From the IMG/VR virus record IMGVR_UViG_3300031974_002528, positions 32,019 to 96,018 of that record: 64,000 nucleotides of DNA; one strand, written 5' to 3'. The position numbers were made by a program, and so were the translations under genes. Below the pieces are notes generated by a model, which searched no databases, had not been told where the DNA came from, and saw only the letters and a program-made list of their open reading frames with translations. The stretch is from a virus. This document shows, piece by piece, positions 45,057 to 54,173 of the stretch (positions within the stretch are counted from its first letter, which is position 1; every line of letters starts with the position of its first letter).

Positions 45057-45569
45057 ATGTCCAACAATTTAACAACCAACATCAACCTTTTTCAACCGAC
45101 TGGGTTTCGGGTCATCATTGATCGTCAGAATTATGCGAATCTTGAGTTTTTCGTACAATCTATCAATCATCCTGGAGCATCAAACCCAGCAGCTGAAACA
45201 CCATACCAACGTATAGCAGGTGTTCCTATGCCAGGAAACCAAATGCAGTACGGCGAACTGACGATGAACGTGTTGTTAGATGAGGATTTAAACTCCTACA
45301 CTGAGTTGTATGATTGGATGTTAAGGTTGGTTAACAATGAACAGATCGCCAAGAGAAATGACTTTGGTGGATCAAGTAGCACTACACCAACATATGCTGA
45401 CATAGTAATCACTGCACTCAACAGCGCGAACAATAAAAACAAACTGTTTAAGTATAGAGACTGTATCCCAGTTGCTATCGGCGACATTCAGTTTGAGGCG
45501 CAGAACCAAGGAGTTGAGTATGTCAGTTTCCCAGCGAGTTTCAGGTTTAGTTATTTTGAAATAGAGTAA
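45057..45569 (+). CDS. Tail-tube-fold virion protein
   Basis: 170 residues from ATG 45057; a GTG six bases upstream is possible. The chain has the features of the tube fold: 'GVPMPGNQMQYGELTMNVLL' followed by DLNSYTELYDWMLRLVN, which aligns in style with the VEVPFRGR...FEPWTITV...AFEAWMSGIN segment of the gp19 gene here, and a final YVSFPASFRFSYFEI strand. In T4, gp54 and gp48 at the base of the tube share this fold. It may be one of these tube-initiation proteins. Its promoter is early-type, which is odd for a tail protein. Confidence 0.6.
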   Translation: MSNNLTTNINLFQPTGFRVIIDRQNYANLEFFVQSINHPGASNPAAETPYQRIAGVPMPGNQMQYGELTMNVLLDEDLNSYTELYDWMLRLVNNEQIAKRNDFGGSSSTTPTYADIVITALNSANNKNKLFKYRDCIPVAIGDIQFEAQNQGVEYVSFPASFRFSYFEIE

Positions 45570-45572
45570 AGT

Positions 45573-46013
45573 ATGAATCTTGATGATATTCTTGCGCAAT
45601 GGTCGCAAGATTGTGAGATATCCCATAAGTTAGATGATTGTTCTCGTGACACACCAAAACTACACGCAAAGTATCTGGGTTATTTGACCCAAGCGAAACT
45701 TCTATTGAAGAGAGCGGAATCGAATCAACAAGTGTTGTTGAAGAATAAGTTCCTTTGGTATAACGGAAAACTGTCTCAAGAAGAAATAAACTCGCTTGGG
45801 TGGGAACATGATCCTTTCGATGGTTTGAAGATTATGAAAGGCGATCTCAGTTATTATTATGACAGTGATAAAGAGATACAGCAGAGCGAGCAAAAGATTG
45901 CTTACTATAAAGCAATGGTTGATGCGTTGAAGGAAATGGTAGAGGGTATAAAGTGGCGTCATCAACACATTCGAAATATCATAGAGGTACGAAGGTTTGA
46001 GTCAGGGGGATAA
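45573..46013 (+). CDS. uvsY: Recombination mediator UvsY
   Basis: A 146-residue helical protein (T4 UvsY is 137). It contains 'LHAKYLGYLTQAKLLLKRAE', KNKFLWYNGKLSQEEINSLGW and a C-terminal helix with ALKEMVEGIKWRHQHIRNII, the pattern of UvsY. It loads the UvsX recombinase onto gp32-coated single strands. UvsX is not in this window. The position before uvsW is conserved in T4-like phages. Confidence 0.9.
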   Translation: MNLDDILAQWSQDCEISHKLDDCSRDTPKLHAKYLGYLTQAKLLLKRAESNQQVLLKNKFLWYNGKLSQEEINSLGWEHDPFDGLKIMKGDLSYYYDSDKEIQQSEQKIAYYKAMVDALKEMVEGIKWRHQHIRNIIEVRRFESGG

Positions 46014-46377
46014 AAAATCTCTGCTCGCTTATGGTACGACACCTTCTTTTCCTGCTATCGTTGACCATGGCAACCCACTGAAGGGAAACCAATATATAGA
46101 AGGCAGGATAGAAAAGTTACAAGAGGAGTATGATGCTCTTGTGAAACTGGTACAAGATACTACACGTGTGGAGAATGCTGCTATCGGCGTTACTCCCATC
46201 ATTGGGAAGAAGTATTATCTGTACAATAATAAAGGGCAAGATGTTATGAGTATGATTGCCCCTGAAGAATGGACGAGTAACACTCGCCCTGATTTTTTTA
46301 TAGCATGTTTTAAATTGACAACAGATGGAGTGTGGAAGCGATATGTCGAAGACGATGAAAGTCAGTCTGAAAGTTAG
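45997..46377 (+). CDS. DUF2452-like protein between uvsY and uvsW
   Basis: 126 residues from a TTG start with GAGG nine bases upstream; it overlaps uvsY by 17 bases. It has 'EGRIEKLQEEYDALVKLVQD' as a helix and then TPIIGKKYYLYNNKGQDVMSMIAPEEW, the Y-x-L-Y ... I-A-P-E-E-W signature of small DUF2452-type proteins. Such a gene is common between uvsY and uvsW in marine T4-like phages. Function unknown. Confidence 0.62.
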   Translation: MSQGDKKSLLAYGTTPSFPAIVDHGNPLKGNQYIEGRIEKLQEEYDALVKLVQDTTRVENAAIGVTPIIGKKYYLYNNKGQDVMSMIAPEEWTSNTRPDFFIACFKLTTDGVWKRYVEDDESQSES

Positions 46378-46522
46378 AAAGAGAGCAAAGTTAAGTTCGC
46401 ATGGTTCTTATCGAGCGAAACGTAAGCCAAACTCGCCTATCGTTCTAGCGAAAGCGAAAGAAGAAGCAGCAGCGCAGTTTGGTAAAAGTGAAGATTTTAG
46501 AAAAGACATCTACGGTATCTAG
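46343..46522 (+). CDS. Small basic protein, unknown
   Basis: 59 residues from ATG 46343 with GGAAG eight bases upstream; an upstream in-frame start at 46325 is also possible. It is Lys/Arg/Ser-rich (KVSLKVRKRAKLSSHGSYRA, then KAKEEAAAQFGKSEDFRKDIYGI). It overlaps the DUF2452-like gene by 35 bases and the uvsW start by one base. It may bind nucleic acid, given its charge; no family is recognised. Confidence 0.5.
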   Translation: MSKTMKVSLKVRKRAKLSSHGSYRAKRKPNSPIVLAKAKEEAAAQFGKSEDFRKDIYGI

Positions 46523-47985
46523 TGGCAACACTCACTCTTCAAATGCAGAACCATTCTATGATGGCAGTTCTCTGCGAACCAGGAGTTCGGCACGAGCTGA
46601 GTGAGTATTTTTCATTCAACGTTCCTGGTGCTAAGTTTATGCCTGCTGTGCGGCGCAGACAGTGGGACGGTAAGATTCGTTTGTTCAACTCGCTGACTTG
46701 TGAACTCAACGTTGGATTGTATACGAAACTTTGTAGGTTCGCAGCAGATCGTCACTACCATATACAGTTGAAGGACAGTCCCTACGGTCTACCCAATGCA
46801 ACTAACAAGGTGGATCATCAGAAGTTAGTTGCTTCTCAAGCAATGTGGGGAATGCCTTTCGCTCCTCGCGACTATCAGTATGATGCTATCGTACACGGTA
46901 TAGAACGCAAACGCTGCCTCTTGCTGTCACCGACAGGTTCTGGTAAGTCGTTCATAATCTATAACCTAATGCGTTGGTATCTTGATCAACATGAGAAGTC
47001 GGTACTAATAGTCGTGCCAACAACATCGTTGGTTGAGCAGATGTACAAGGACTTTGAGGACTATGGATTCGACTCTCCTGAGGAATGTCATATCATATAC
47101 TCAGGCAAAGATAAAAAGACTGACAAGAGGGTAGTCATCACAACTTGGCAGTCAGTCTATCGCTTGGGCAAAGAATGGTTCGAGCAGTTCGGTTGTGTGT
47201 TTGGCGACGAGTGTCACTTATTTAAGGCGAAGTCATTAACAACCCTGATGAATAAATGCCTCGAGGCAGATTATAGGTTTGGTACAACAGGAACGCTCGA
47301 CGGAACTCAGGTGAATAAACTTGTGCTTGAGGGATTATTCGGACCAACCAAGAGAGTGACCTTCACTCGCGACCTACAAGATCAGGGCACTCTCGCTAAA
47401 CTAAAAATAGATGTATTAGTTCTTGACTATCCGAAAGAACTGCGTAGAATGAATGTAGGGAGAACTTATCAGGAAGAAGTGGACTTCCTTGTTGGATATG
47501 AACCTAGAAACAATTTGATACGCAATCTCGCATTGACTCAAACAGGCAACACTCTAGTTCTCTTTCAGTTTGTTGAGAAGCATGGTGAAGTGCTCCATAA
47601 GTTAATAAAAGAAAAGTTTGACAGTGTTTTCTATGTACATGGCGGTACTGACGTTTCGGATAGAGAATCAATACGGGGAATCGTAGAGGGATCAAAAAAT
47701 GCTATCATCGTTGCAAGTCTTGGCACTTTTTCTACTGGTATTAACATTAGGAACCTCCATAACATTATTTTTGCAAGTCCATCTAAATCACAAGTCAAAG
47801 TTCTACAGTCAATCGGTAGAGGACTTAGAAAAGCAGACAATGGTCAAGACACAAAACTCTATGATCTCTGCGACGACTTACAATGGCAGTCGAAAAAGAA
47901 CTTCACTTTGAATCACTCAGGCGAGCGGATCAAGATCTACAATAGAGAGAAGTTTGACTTTGAACTACACAAGGTGCATATATGA
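46522..47985 (+). CDS. uvsW: ATP-dependent helicase UvsW
   Basis: A 487-residue SF2 helicase (T4 UvsW is 503) starting with GTG. Walker A is SPTGSGKS (136-143), the DEAD-type box is DECH (229-232), followed by FGTTGTLDG (motif III) and, in the second domain, 'ASLGTFSTGINIRNLHNIIFASPS' and QSIGRGLRK (motif VI). The N-terminus (MQNHSMMAVLCEPGVRHELSEYF) is the small UvsW-specific domain. It regresses forks, unwinds R-loops and ends origin-dependent replication in T4. It overlaps the next gene by four bases. Confidence 0.95.
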   Translation: MATLTLQMQNHSMMAVLCEPGVRHELSEYFSFNVPGAKFMPAVRRRQWDGKIRLFNSLTCELNVGLYTKLCRFAADRHYHIQLKDSPYGLPNATNKVDHQKLVASQAMWGMPFAPRDYQYDAIVHGIERKRCLLLSPTGSGKSFIIYNLMRWYLDQHEKSVLIVVPTTSLVEQMYKDFEDYGFDSPEECHIIYSGKDKKTDKRVVITTWQSVYRLGKEWFEQFGCVFGDECHLFKAKSLTTLMNKCLEADYRFGTTGTLDGTQVNKLVLEGLFGPTKRVTFTRDLQDQGTLAKLKIDVLVLDYPKELRRMNVGRTYQEEVDFLVGYEPRNNLIRNLALTQTGNTLVLFQFVEKHGEVLHKLIKEKFDSVFYVHGGTDVSDRESIRGIVEGSKNAIIVASLGTFSTGINIRNLHNIIFASPSKSQVKVLQSIGRGLRKADNGQDTKLYDLCDDLQWQSKKNFTLNHSGERIKIYNREKFDFELHKVHI

Positions 47986-48371
47986 ATATCAGTAGACCTT
48001 CTATCGGGCAATTCCTTCTCAATACAGGGGACGTCGTCATTGCTCAAATGATTGAGCAAGATGAAAATTCTTTTACGTTGAACTATGCGGTAACTGTTAA
48101 CGAACTGGATGATCTTGATTATGACGACCTTGAAGTTATTGAGGGAAGAAACTATTATGTGATGAAACCGTTTATTGCATACACTGAAAACTTAGAAACT
48201 CATTGCGCAGTAAACCCAATATCAGTAGTCTGCCTTTGCACACCAGCAGATTCTCTCATAGATCAGTATCTAACTTCTTGTAAGACTATTCAAGAGGCAT
48301 TGGGTAACGGCGAACCAGTACCCAAAACTCCTCTCGAAAACAATGTAGTCACGTTTAAACCAAAAGATTGA
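47982..48371 (+). CDS. Unknown protein, possibly Sm-like
   Basis: A 129-residue protein. The first 55 residues read as small beta strands: RPSIGQFLLNTGDVVIAQMIE, then NSFTLNYAVTVNEL, and later 'NYYVMKPFIAYTENLETHCAV', a plan like that of Sm/Hfq-type barrels, with a short Cys-containing tail. This fold idea is tentative. It overlaps uvsW by four bases. Its stop codon overlaps the -35 element of the gp55 promoter. Confidence 0.5.
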   Translation: MNISRPSIGQFLLNTGDVVIAQMIEQDENSFTLNYAVTVNELDDLDYDDLEVIEGRNYYVMKPFIAYTENLETHCAVNPISVVCLCTPADSLIDQYLTSCKTIQEALGNGEPVPKTPLENNVVTFKPKD

Positions 48372-48396
48372 CATTTCAATCATTTTAGAGTACAAT
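48368..48396 (+). promoter_or_regulatory. Sigma70-type promoter of gp55
   Basis: Consensus -35 TTGACA, 17-base spacer and -10 TACAAT, then a 28-base leader with TTTGGAG before the gp55 ATG. The close match means host polymerase could make gp55 without phage sigma. Confidence 0.8.
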
Positions 48397-48424
48397 ATTA
48401 TTTGTTGTATTTTTTGGAGTTATT

Positions 48425-49021
48425 ATGAAACCGAGCGAACGTCCACATTATGTGAATAACAAAGAGTTTTCACAAGCAGTCGTAGATTATGTAAAGACCG
48501 TTAGAGAGGCGAGGGAAAAGAATCAACCCGATCCGATGGTTACCGATTACATTGCTCGCTGCTTTCTAAAAATTGCTGAAGGTCTTTCGCATAAATCAAA
48601 CTTTGTCCGATACACCTATCGTGAAGAAATGGTGATGGACGCAGTTGAAAACTGTTTGAATGCTGTGGGGAACTACAACATTGAAGCAGCAACTAGAAAG
48701 GGTAAACCAAACGCATTCGGATACTTTACTCAGATCTCTTGGTTTGCGTTCATTCGTCGTATCAAGAAAGAAAAGAAACAACAAGACGTAAAACTAAAGT
48801 TCCTTGCTGAGTCAGGCATCGAAGAGTTTATGGTTGACCCTGACGAAGATCCGCAAGTAGCAAAAGCAGTGCAGTCCTTTGTTGATAATCTTCGTCGCCG
48901 CATTGATGACGTGAAAGAAAAAGACAAAGCAGTTGATGAGTATAAGAAAGTGACCAAGGTCGCTAATCGTAAAAAATCATATCAAGTTGACTCAGACCTC
49001 ACAGAATTCCTAGAGGAATAG
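48425..49021 (+). CDS. gp55: Late-transcription sigma factor gp55
   Basis: A 198-residue protein (T4 gp55 is 185). It contains DYIARCFLKIAEGLSHKSNFVRYTYREEMVMDAVENC-type sequence (48540-48650) and 'NAFGYFTQISWFAFIRRIKKE', the region equivalent to sigma70 region 2, which reads the TATAAATA late element. The C-terminal residues (DSDLTEFLEE) resemble the acidic clamp-binding tail through which T4 gp55 contacts gp45. It has its own strong promoter. Confidence 0.93.
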   Translation: MKPSERPHYVNNKEFSQAVVDYVKTVREAREKNQPDPMVTDYIARCFLKIAEGLSHKSNFVRYTYREEMVMDAVENCLNAVGNYNIEAATRKGKPNAFGYFTQISWFAFIRRIKKEKKQQDVKLKFLAESGIEEFMVDPDEDPQVAKAVQSFVDNLRRRIDDVKEKDKAVDEYKKVTKVANRKKSYQVDSDLTEFLEE

Positions 49022-49023
49022 TT

Positions 49024-50085
49024 TTGAAGTTTGCCATACTAAACGATACCCATTGTGGTATCAGGAACTCTTCAGATATTTTTATAGATTACCAAGAACG
49101 CTTCTATAACGAAGTGTTCTTTCCATATCTGGAAGAGAACGACATCAAACATATCGTGCACCTTGGTGACTATTACGAACACCGAAGGTTCATTAACTTC
49201 AAAGCACTGAACAGTAATCGTAAGGTGTTTCTTGAAAGGTTGCGTAAAGATAAGATTACGATGGACATCATTCCTGGTAATCATGACACCTATTATAAGA
49301 ATACCAACGAACTCAACTCATTGAAGGAACTGCTCGGTCATTACATGAACGAGGTGAACATTGTACAACAAGCAACTGTCCTTGATTATGATGGGTTGAA
49401 GTTTGCTTTGGTTCCTTGGATATGCCAAGACAATGAGGAAGAAATAAATGAGTTTCTAGTAAACTGTAAGGCAGATGTTGTAGGCGGTCACTTTGAGTTG
49501 AATGGGTTTGATATGCTTCGGGGCGTGCCTTGTACTCACGGTATGTCTACTGATAATCTACGCAGGTTTGAGTTGGTACTCTCTGGACATTATCACTGTA
49601 AGTCTAATCAAGGCAACATTCATTACCTTGGTTCTCAGATGGAGTTCTTTTGGAATGATGCACATGATGACAAGTTCTTTCATGTGTTTGATACTGAGAC
49701 TCGCGAACTAACTCCTGTTCGTAATCCGCTGACACTTTTCCATCGCATTCGCTATGATGATGAGAAGGAAGATTACAACGAGATGGACTTGTCCATACTG
49801 GACAAGAGGTTCGTGAAGGTTGTTGTGATTAATAAGACCGATGGGTTTACTTTCGAGAGATTCATCGACAGGATTCAGCAACGCGATATCTATGATCTTA
49901 AAATACAAGAGGACTTCAATGAGTTTACTGGTGAGTCGGTAAGCGACGAAGGACTTGAAGTTGAAGATACATCTACTTTGCTATCACAGTATGTTGACAA
50001 CGTTGAAACTATCTTAGATAAAGAACGTATCAAGAAAGAAATGACAGACTTGATGGTAGAAGCGCAAACTATGGAAATCTCTTGA
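49024..50085 (+). CDS. gp47: Recombination nuclease subunit gp47 (Mre11-like)
   Basis: A 353-residue metallophosphoesterase (T4 gp47 is 339) with TTG start; GAGGA is five bases upstream and no ATG is near. The metal-binding motifs are in order: LNDTHCG, HLGDYYEHR, 'IIPGNHDTYY', VVGGHFE and LSGHYHC. With gp46 it makes the Mre11-Rad50-like complex that resects ends for recombination-dependent replication and host DNA breakdown. The stop overlaps the next ATG (TGATG). Confidence 0.95.
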   Translation: MKFAILNDTHCGIRNSSDIFIDYQERFYNEVFFPYLEENDIKHIVHLGDYYEHRRFINFKALNSNRKVFLERLRKDKITMDIIPGNHDTYYKNTNELNSLKELLGHYMNEVNIVQQATVLDYDGLKFALVPWICQDNEEEINEFLVNCKADVVGGHFELNGFDMLRGVPCTHGMSTDNLRRFELVLSGHYHCKSNQGNIHYLGSQMEFFWNDAHDDKFFHVFDTETRELTPVRNPLTLFHRIRYDDEKEDYNEMDLSILDKRFVKVVVINKTDGFTFERFIDRIQQRDIYDLKIQEDFNEFTGESVSDEGLEVEDTSTLLSQYVDNVETILDKERIKKEMTDLMVEAQTMEIS

Positions 50086-50336
50086 TGGTTGTAATAGTTG
50101 GCATGACTGGCCCATTTGGTGAGGATATTTGTGCTTGGTCAAAACGTTGCGAAATGCACTGTAGACTTTTAGAAATAGAATACAAGTTTCTAAAGTTTGA
50201 TATTGGAATGGCAAAAAATCCTCCGGAAGAAGTCGCAAAATATTGGGTTAGTGATAAACCCTTACCAATTGTTTGGGTTGACGATGAACTCATTGGTGGG
50301 TTCTATGATCTGATAGAAAGGTTCCCTGTCTTATGA
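50085..50336 (+). CDS. Glutaredoxin-like protein
   Basis: 83 residues. The thioredoxin-fold end is clear: 'KPLPIVWVDDELIGGFYDLI' has the cis-Pro and the Gly-Gly-x-x-Asp-Leu of glutaredoxins, used to hold glutathione. The N-terminal active site reads CAWSKRC, a Cys-x-x-Ser form, with further Cys at 21. It sits between gp47 and gp46, overlapping both. It could reduce a ribonucleotide reductase or protect the gp46 zinc hook; this is inference. Confidence 0.6.
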   Translation: MVVIVGMTGPFGEDICAWSKRCEMHCRLLEIEYKFLKFDIGMAKNPPEEVAKYWVSDKPLPIVWVDDELIGGFYDLIERFPVL

Positions 50337-52051
50337 TATATTTCACATCGGTTAGATACAAAAACTTTTTGTCCACTGGTAACAACTGGACGGATATAAG
50401 TTTAGATGCGAGCAAACACACATTAGTTGTTGGACAAAACGGTTCGGGTAAATCAACTATGCTCGATGCTATCTCGTTCGCATTGTTCGGCAAAGCGCAC
50501 AGAAACATAAATAAACCACAACTGGTCAACTCGGTCAACGATAAGAAGTGTGAAGTAGAGGTGGAGTTTACTATCGGTGCTAAAAAGTACAGGGTGTTTC
50601 GTGGATTAAAACCTGCGAAGTTTGAGATATATGTTGACGGTACTCTGCTCAATCAAAACTCTCACAACAAAGAATATCAAAAAGTCCTAGAGCAGAATAT
50701 TCTGAAGTTGACCCATAAAACATTTCATCAGGTAGTGGTACTTGGTTCTTCTTCCTTCACTCCATTTATGCAACTGTCTGCGTTCAACCGTAGGGAAGTG
50801 ATCGAAGATCTACTTGATATCGGCGTGTTCTCTAAGATGAATGCGTTGCTGAAAGAACGAAACTCAGCATTGAAAGAAAAGATTAATCAAGCATACCATG
50901 ACATTGAGATTAACGAAACCAAAACTGAAGCACAAAAGAAATACATTCGCGATATCTCTAAACTCAATCATGATGCTAAACAGGAAAAAGAAGAACTCAT
51001 CCAACGATACAAGGATGAGAAAGAATCACATATTAATAGCATCACAGAACTGACTGATAAAATCTCTGGGAACAGTATAGGATTAGAAGAAGAACTCACT
51101 CAAGCGAGATCTGCTTTGGTCGATCTTCAATCTGCCAATACTGAAATAAAAACTAAAATCAAAGCATTAGTCAAGGAAACACGATTCTATGAGAACAACC
51201 AGACCTGCCCCACCTGTGAGCAAGACATCGACGAGCAACTCAAAAGAGGGAAAATCGAGCAAGCAAAAGTCACAGCAACAGAGTTTCAATCATCTCTTGC
51301 TAAAATCACAGAGGAAACAGCAGAAGTAACCGAGCGTCTTGCTGAAGGCGAGTCTAGGTCAAGTCAGAATCAAGAATGGAGAAACGAGATACAAACGCAT
51401 CAAGATTTGATTAACAAGTGTAACTCGGAAATACAGATTGCTGAGTACGACATTGAAAACTTGTCCGATGATAAATCAGATCTTGCTAAGGCGAACGACG
51501 ATTATGATGTTCTAGTAAAAGAATACCATGAGTTGATGGACACTAGAAATAAACTAAATGATACAGCAGCATACAACAGTGTGATAGCAGAGATGCTGAA
51601 GGATACTGGCATCAAAACTAAAATCGTAAAACAATACTTGCCTGTTATCAACAAGCTCGTCAATCAGTATCTGTCTATCCTAGACTTCTATGTTCACTTT
51701 GACCTTAACGAAAGTTTCCAAGAAACTATACGATCGCGCCACCGTGATTCGTTTACCTATGACTCTTTCTCTGAGGGCGAGAAGCAACGTATCGACTTGG
51801 CGCTCTTGTTTACTTGGCGACAGGTTGCTAAGATGAAGAACAGTATCAGTACTAATCTTCTCATCCTTGATGAGACGTTCGACTCATCGCTAGATGAAGC
51901 AGGTATCGAAAACCTAATGAAGATTATTCATACTCTCGGCGAAGATACCAATGTGTTTATCATTTCACACAAAGGTGAAATGCTTGAGGGTAAGTTCGAC
52001 TCTAAGATTGAGTTCGTTAAAGATAAAAACTTCTCGAAGATAGCAGCATGA
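50333..52051 (+). CDS. gp46: Recombination nuclease subunit gp46 (Rad50-like)
   Basis: A 572-residue SMC-type ATPase (T4 gp46 is 560). Walker A is GQNGSGKS at 34-41. Long coiled coils (about 170-290 and 300-400) flank the zinc hook CPTC at 292-295. The C-terminus has 'FSEGEKQRIDLALLF' (ABC signature) and NLLILDETFDSSLD (Walker B and D-loop). It controls the gp47 nuclease. Stop overlaps the next start by four bases. Confidence 0.96.
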   Translation: MIYFTSVRYKNFLSTGNNWTDISLDASKHTLVVGQNGSGKSTMLDAISFALFGKAHRNINKPQLVNSVNDKKCEVEVEFTIGAKKYRVFRGLKPAKFEIYVDGTLLNQNSHNKEYQKVLEQNILKLTHKTFHQVVVLGSSSFTPFMQLSAFNRREVIEDLLDIGVFSKMNALLKERNSALKEKINQAYHDIEINETKTEAQKKYIRDISKLNHDAKQEKEELIQRYKDEKESHINSITELTDKISGNSIGLEEELTQARSALVDLQSANTEIKTKIKALVKETRFYENNQTCPTCEQDIDEQLKRGKIEQAKVTATEFQSSLAKITEETAEVTERLAEGESRSSQNQEWRNEIQTHQDLINKCNSEIQIAEYDIENLSDDKSDLAKANDDYDVLVKEYHELMDTRNKLNDTAAYNSVIAEMLKDTGIKTKIVKQYLPVINKLVNQYLSILDFYVHFDLNESFQETIRSRHRDSFTYDSFSEGEKQRIDLALLFTWRQVAKMKNSISTNLLILDETFDSSLDEAGIENLMKIIHTLGEDTNVFIISHKGEMLEGKFDSKIEFVKDKNFSKIAA

Positions 52052-52563
52052 AACTCGCGCAAGTCGTAAAAGGGTTCTTGGACATTGACACTGCGAATCA
52101 ATACGCAGATAGAATGGAAAGCATGAAAGAAAATATGCAGTTTGATGACGGTCAATGTAGAAACTCTTGGGCAATCTATGGTGCAAACTGGGACTTACTA
52201 GAAGATTCTCTCGAGAAGATGGAATCTATTACTGGATTAGAACTCATTCCAACTTACGACTATTGTAGAATATATTCCGTAGGAGAAACCTTAGAGAAGC
52301 ACAGCGATCGTCCTGCTTGTCAAGTCAGTGTCACTGTTTGCCTTCGCAATGAAAAATCTCCTTGGGAGTTTCATTGGGATGGTGGTTCATATGCTATGGA
52401 ACAAGGTGACGCAGTAGTATACCACCGCCCATTGATGCACTGGAGAGATTCTAATCCAGATGGTATGGTTTACCAATCCTTCTTACATTACGTTGATGCC
52501 AATGGACCGCATTCTGATTGTGGTAATGAGTACCTTAAAGGTGCAAAGAAACATAATAAATGA
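52048..52563 (+). CDS. 2-oxoglutarate/Fe(II) oxygenase (P4H-like)
   Basis: A 171-residue compact dioxygenase. The jelly-roll core reads YDYCRIYSVGETLEKHSDRP with His85-x-Asp87, then VSVTVCLRN, 'YAMEQGDAVVYHRPLMHWRD' with His131, and a last strand QSFLHYV. The 2-oxoglutarate anchor normally Arg/Lys about 10 after the distal His is not obvious. It is similar to small prolyl-4-hydroxylase-like genes in marine phages. The substrate is unknown. It overlaps gp46 by four bases and the next small gene by four bases. Confidence 0.75.
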   Translation: MKLAQVVKGFLDIDTANQYADRMESMKENMQFDDGQCRNSWAIYGANWDLLEDSLEKMESITGLELIPTYDYCRIYSVGETLEKHSDRPACQVSVTVCLRNEKSPWEFHWDGGSYAMEQGDAVVYHRPLMHWRDSNPDGMVYQSFLHYVDANGPHSDCGNEYLKGAKKHNK

Positions 52564-52730
52564 AGAAATATATTCCCAAGAAGAAATCAATGAAGTACAA
52601 TGACCTCGCCTCTTTATCTAAGGAAATGACTGAAAACGGGATCAAACATAAATACAACGGATTAGAGATACGAACCAAAAGTCAAAAGTTTACAATGGTT
52701 GATTCTCAGGTATTGACTTTTGATTTGTGA
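52560..52730 (+). CDS. Small basic protein, unknown (56 residues)
   Basis: The ATG overlaps the previous stop as ATGA. The product starts MKKYIPKKKSMKYNDLASLS and ends VLTFDL, with a Lys-rich N-terminus and a mixed beta end. The sigma70-type promoter at 52713 lies in its last codons. No family is recognised; the tight overlap and filling of the gap support a gene. Confidence 0.5.
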   Translation: MKKYIPKKKSMKYNDLASLSKEMTENGIKHKYNGLEIRTKSQKFTMVDSQVLTFDL

Positions 52731-52741
52731 TTTAGTAGAAT
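52713..52741 (+). promoter_or_regulatory. Sigma70-type promoter of the TET/JBP gene
   Basis: -35 TTGACT, 17-base spacer, -10 TAGAAT, only 8 bases from the gene start, so the leader is very short and contains AGGAA. Confidence 0.72.
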
Positions 52742-52748
52742 AGGAACT

Positions 52749-54173
52749 ATGAACGAAAAAATCAAACACGGAAACTACACTTGGGACTGGTTCACTGGTG
52801 ACGAAGGTCAAGATGTATACATTGCTAACTTCATAGAGTCTGAAGACAAAGTCCTTGGTCAGTTTGTTGACGAGGAACACTATGACATCTTGATTGATAG
52901 AGATACAGATTTTTATCTTCCGAGTAACTCGTTGACAGGTGATACTCTAAACGAGGATCGTATTGCGTTTAAGTTCCGCAAGGGTGTGTTTACTCAGGAA
53001 GAACAGGACGGTGCTCTTGAAGGGTTGTATGGCGCAGCAGTTGAGTCGAACAATCGTGGTCTAGCAGCAGGTCCGAGGGAAGGCAAGTCATATGGTCGCG
53101 AGTGGGTCACTGCGTTTCAAAGTAGAGTCCTCGATTGGTACATCAAAGGGCAACCGCCAAGCATCGACGGATCTGATCCGTTGGAAGAGATTGCTAAAAG
53201 CAGCAACGATGAGCAGGCGAGAGGCGAAGTTTGGTTGACGACTGCTATTGAGAAAGAGTTCGGCGAGTATGATGGGTTCTTTCCGAAACTAATGGTGCGA
53301 CTTTCTGAGTTGACCAAGGGTCTTGGTTATTCTCCAGATATTCATGCAGCATCAATATATGCTCAGCGTGTTCGTGATACCATGATCTCCGATACTTCTT
53401 ATGCGACTGCTATCTGGTCAGGTATCGCAGGTTTCTATGGTCGATACCCACGTATCCCATATGGTCGGGCGACTTCATACGTTGACCACAACCGTGAGAA
53501 GTTTGAGAAGTCATATCCGTTCGCTCGTAAACTCGACAAGACTTTCGCCGAGTTGCTTCCTGAACGATACAGCAAGCAGAAAGCATTTGCTGATAGATTG
53601 GACAACCGTTTCTTGATCGGCGAGGATACAACCTTCACTACGATTACAGTGAACACAACCACCAAGGATCGTAATGCACGTATGGCATGCCACCGTGACC
53701 AAGGTTCGCTCGTCCCAGGATTCTCAAACCTGACTGTGATCAGTGACGGTAAGCGAAACTGGAAGGGTGGTTATCTTGTTTGTCCAGAGGTTCGCGTTGC
53801 TATCAACGTTCGACCAGGAGACCTGCTACTCGTTGATAACATGCGAGTGATCCATGGCAACACTCCTATCGAAGCACCCGACTCAGGTGAAGATGACTTG
53901 ATGCGTATGTCTCTGGTATATTACTTCCGCGAGGATATGGATAAGTTGGGTTCTTGGGAGTATGAGTCGTATCGTAAACAATACGTTGATGACCGCCGAC
54001 TTAACAAAGAGCATAAGTTATGGCGCGAGTATTGGAATGGTGTCTCCCCTGGCATGTGGGATGAGACTGAGTGGTATGAATACCTTGAAAAGAAGGGTGG
54101 TAAGTCCATGTTGATGGAATATCATCCTAATGCTTTCCAACAAGCAGGTTCGCTTGAGGAGTTTTTCGGATGA
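52749..54173 (+). CDS. TET/JBP-type 2-oxoglutarate dioxygenase (probable DNA base hydroxylase)
   Basis: A 474-residue protein. The catalytic domain (about 285-400) fits the TET/JBP family: strand FTTITVN, then CHRDQGS with His315-x-Asp317, 'NLTVISDGKRNWKGGYLVCP', VAINVRPGDLLLVDNMRVIHGNTPI with His369, and Arg386 in the MRMSLVYYF strand for 2-oxoglutarate. The order H-x-D, G-G-x-L, P-G-D, H-G is that of base-J and TET enzymes, which hydroxylate the methyl group of thymine or 5-methylcytosine. The N-terminal 280 residues are of unknown fold and may bind DNA. A TET-associated-type glycosyltransferase lies two genes downstream. The base acted on is not known. Confidence 0.75.
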   Translation: MNEKIKHGNYTWDWFTGDEGQDVYIANFIESEDKVLGQFVDEEHYDILIDRDTDFYLPSNSLTGDTLNEDRIAFKFRKGVFTQEEQDGALEGLYGAAVESNNRGLAAGPREGKSYGREWVTAFQSRVLDWYIKGQPPSIDGSDPLEEIAKSSNDEQARGEVWLTTAIEKEFGEYDGFFPKLMVRLSELTKGLGYSPDIHAASIYAQRVRDTMISDTSYATAIWSGIAGFYGRYPRIPYGRATSYVDHNREKFEKSYPFARKLDKTFAELLPERYSKQKAFADRLDNRFLIGEDTTFTTITVNTTTKDRNARMACHRDQGSLVPGFSNLTVISDGKRNWKGGYLVCPEVRVAINVRPGDLLLVDNMRVIHGNTPIEAPDSGEDDLMRMSLVYYFREDMDKLGSWEYESYRKQYVDDRRLNKEHKLWREYWNGVSPGMWDETEWYEYLEKKGGKSMLMEYHPNAFQQAGSLEEFFG

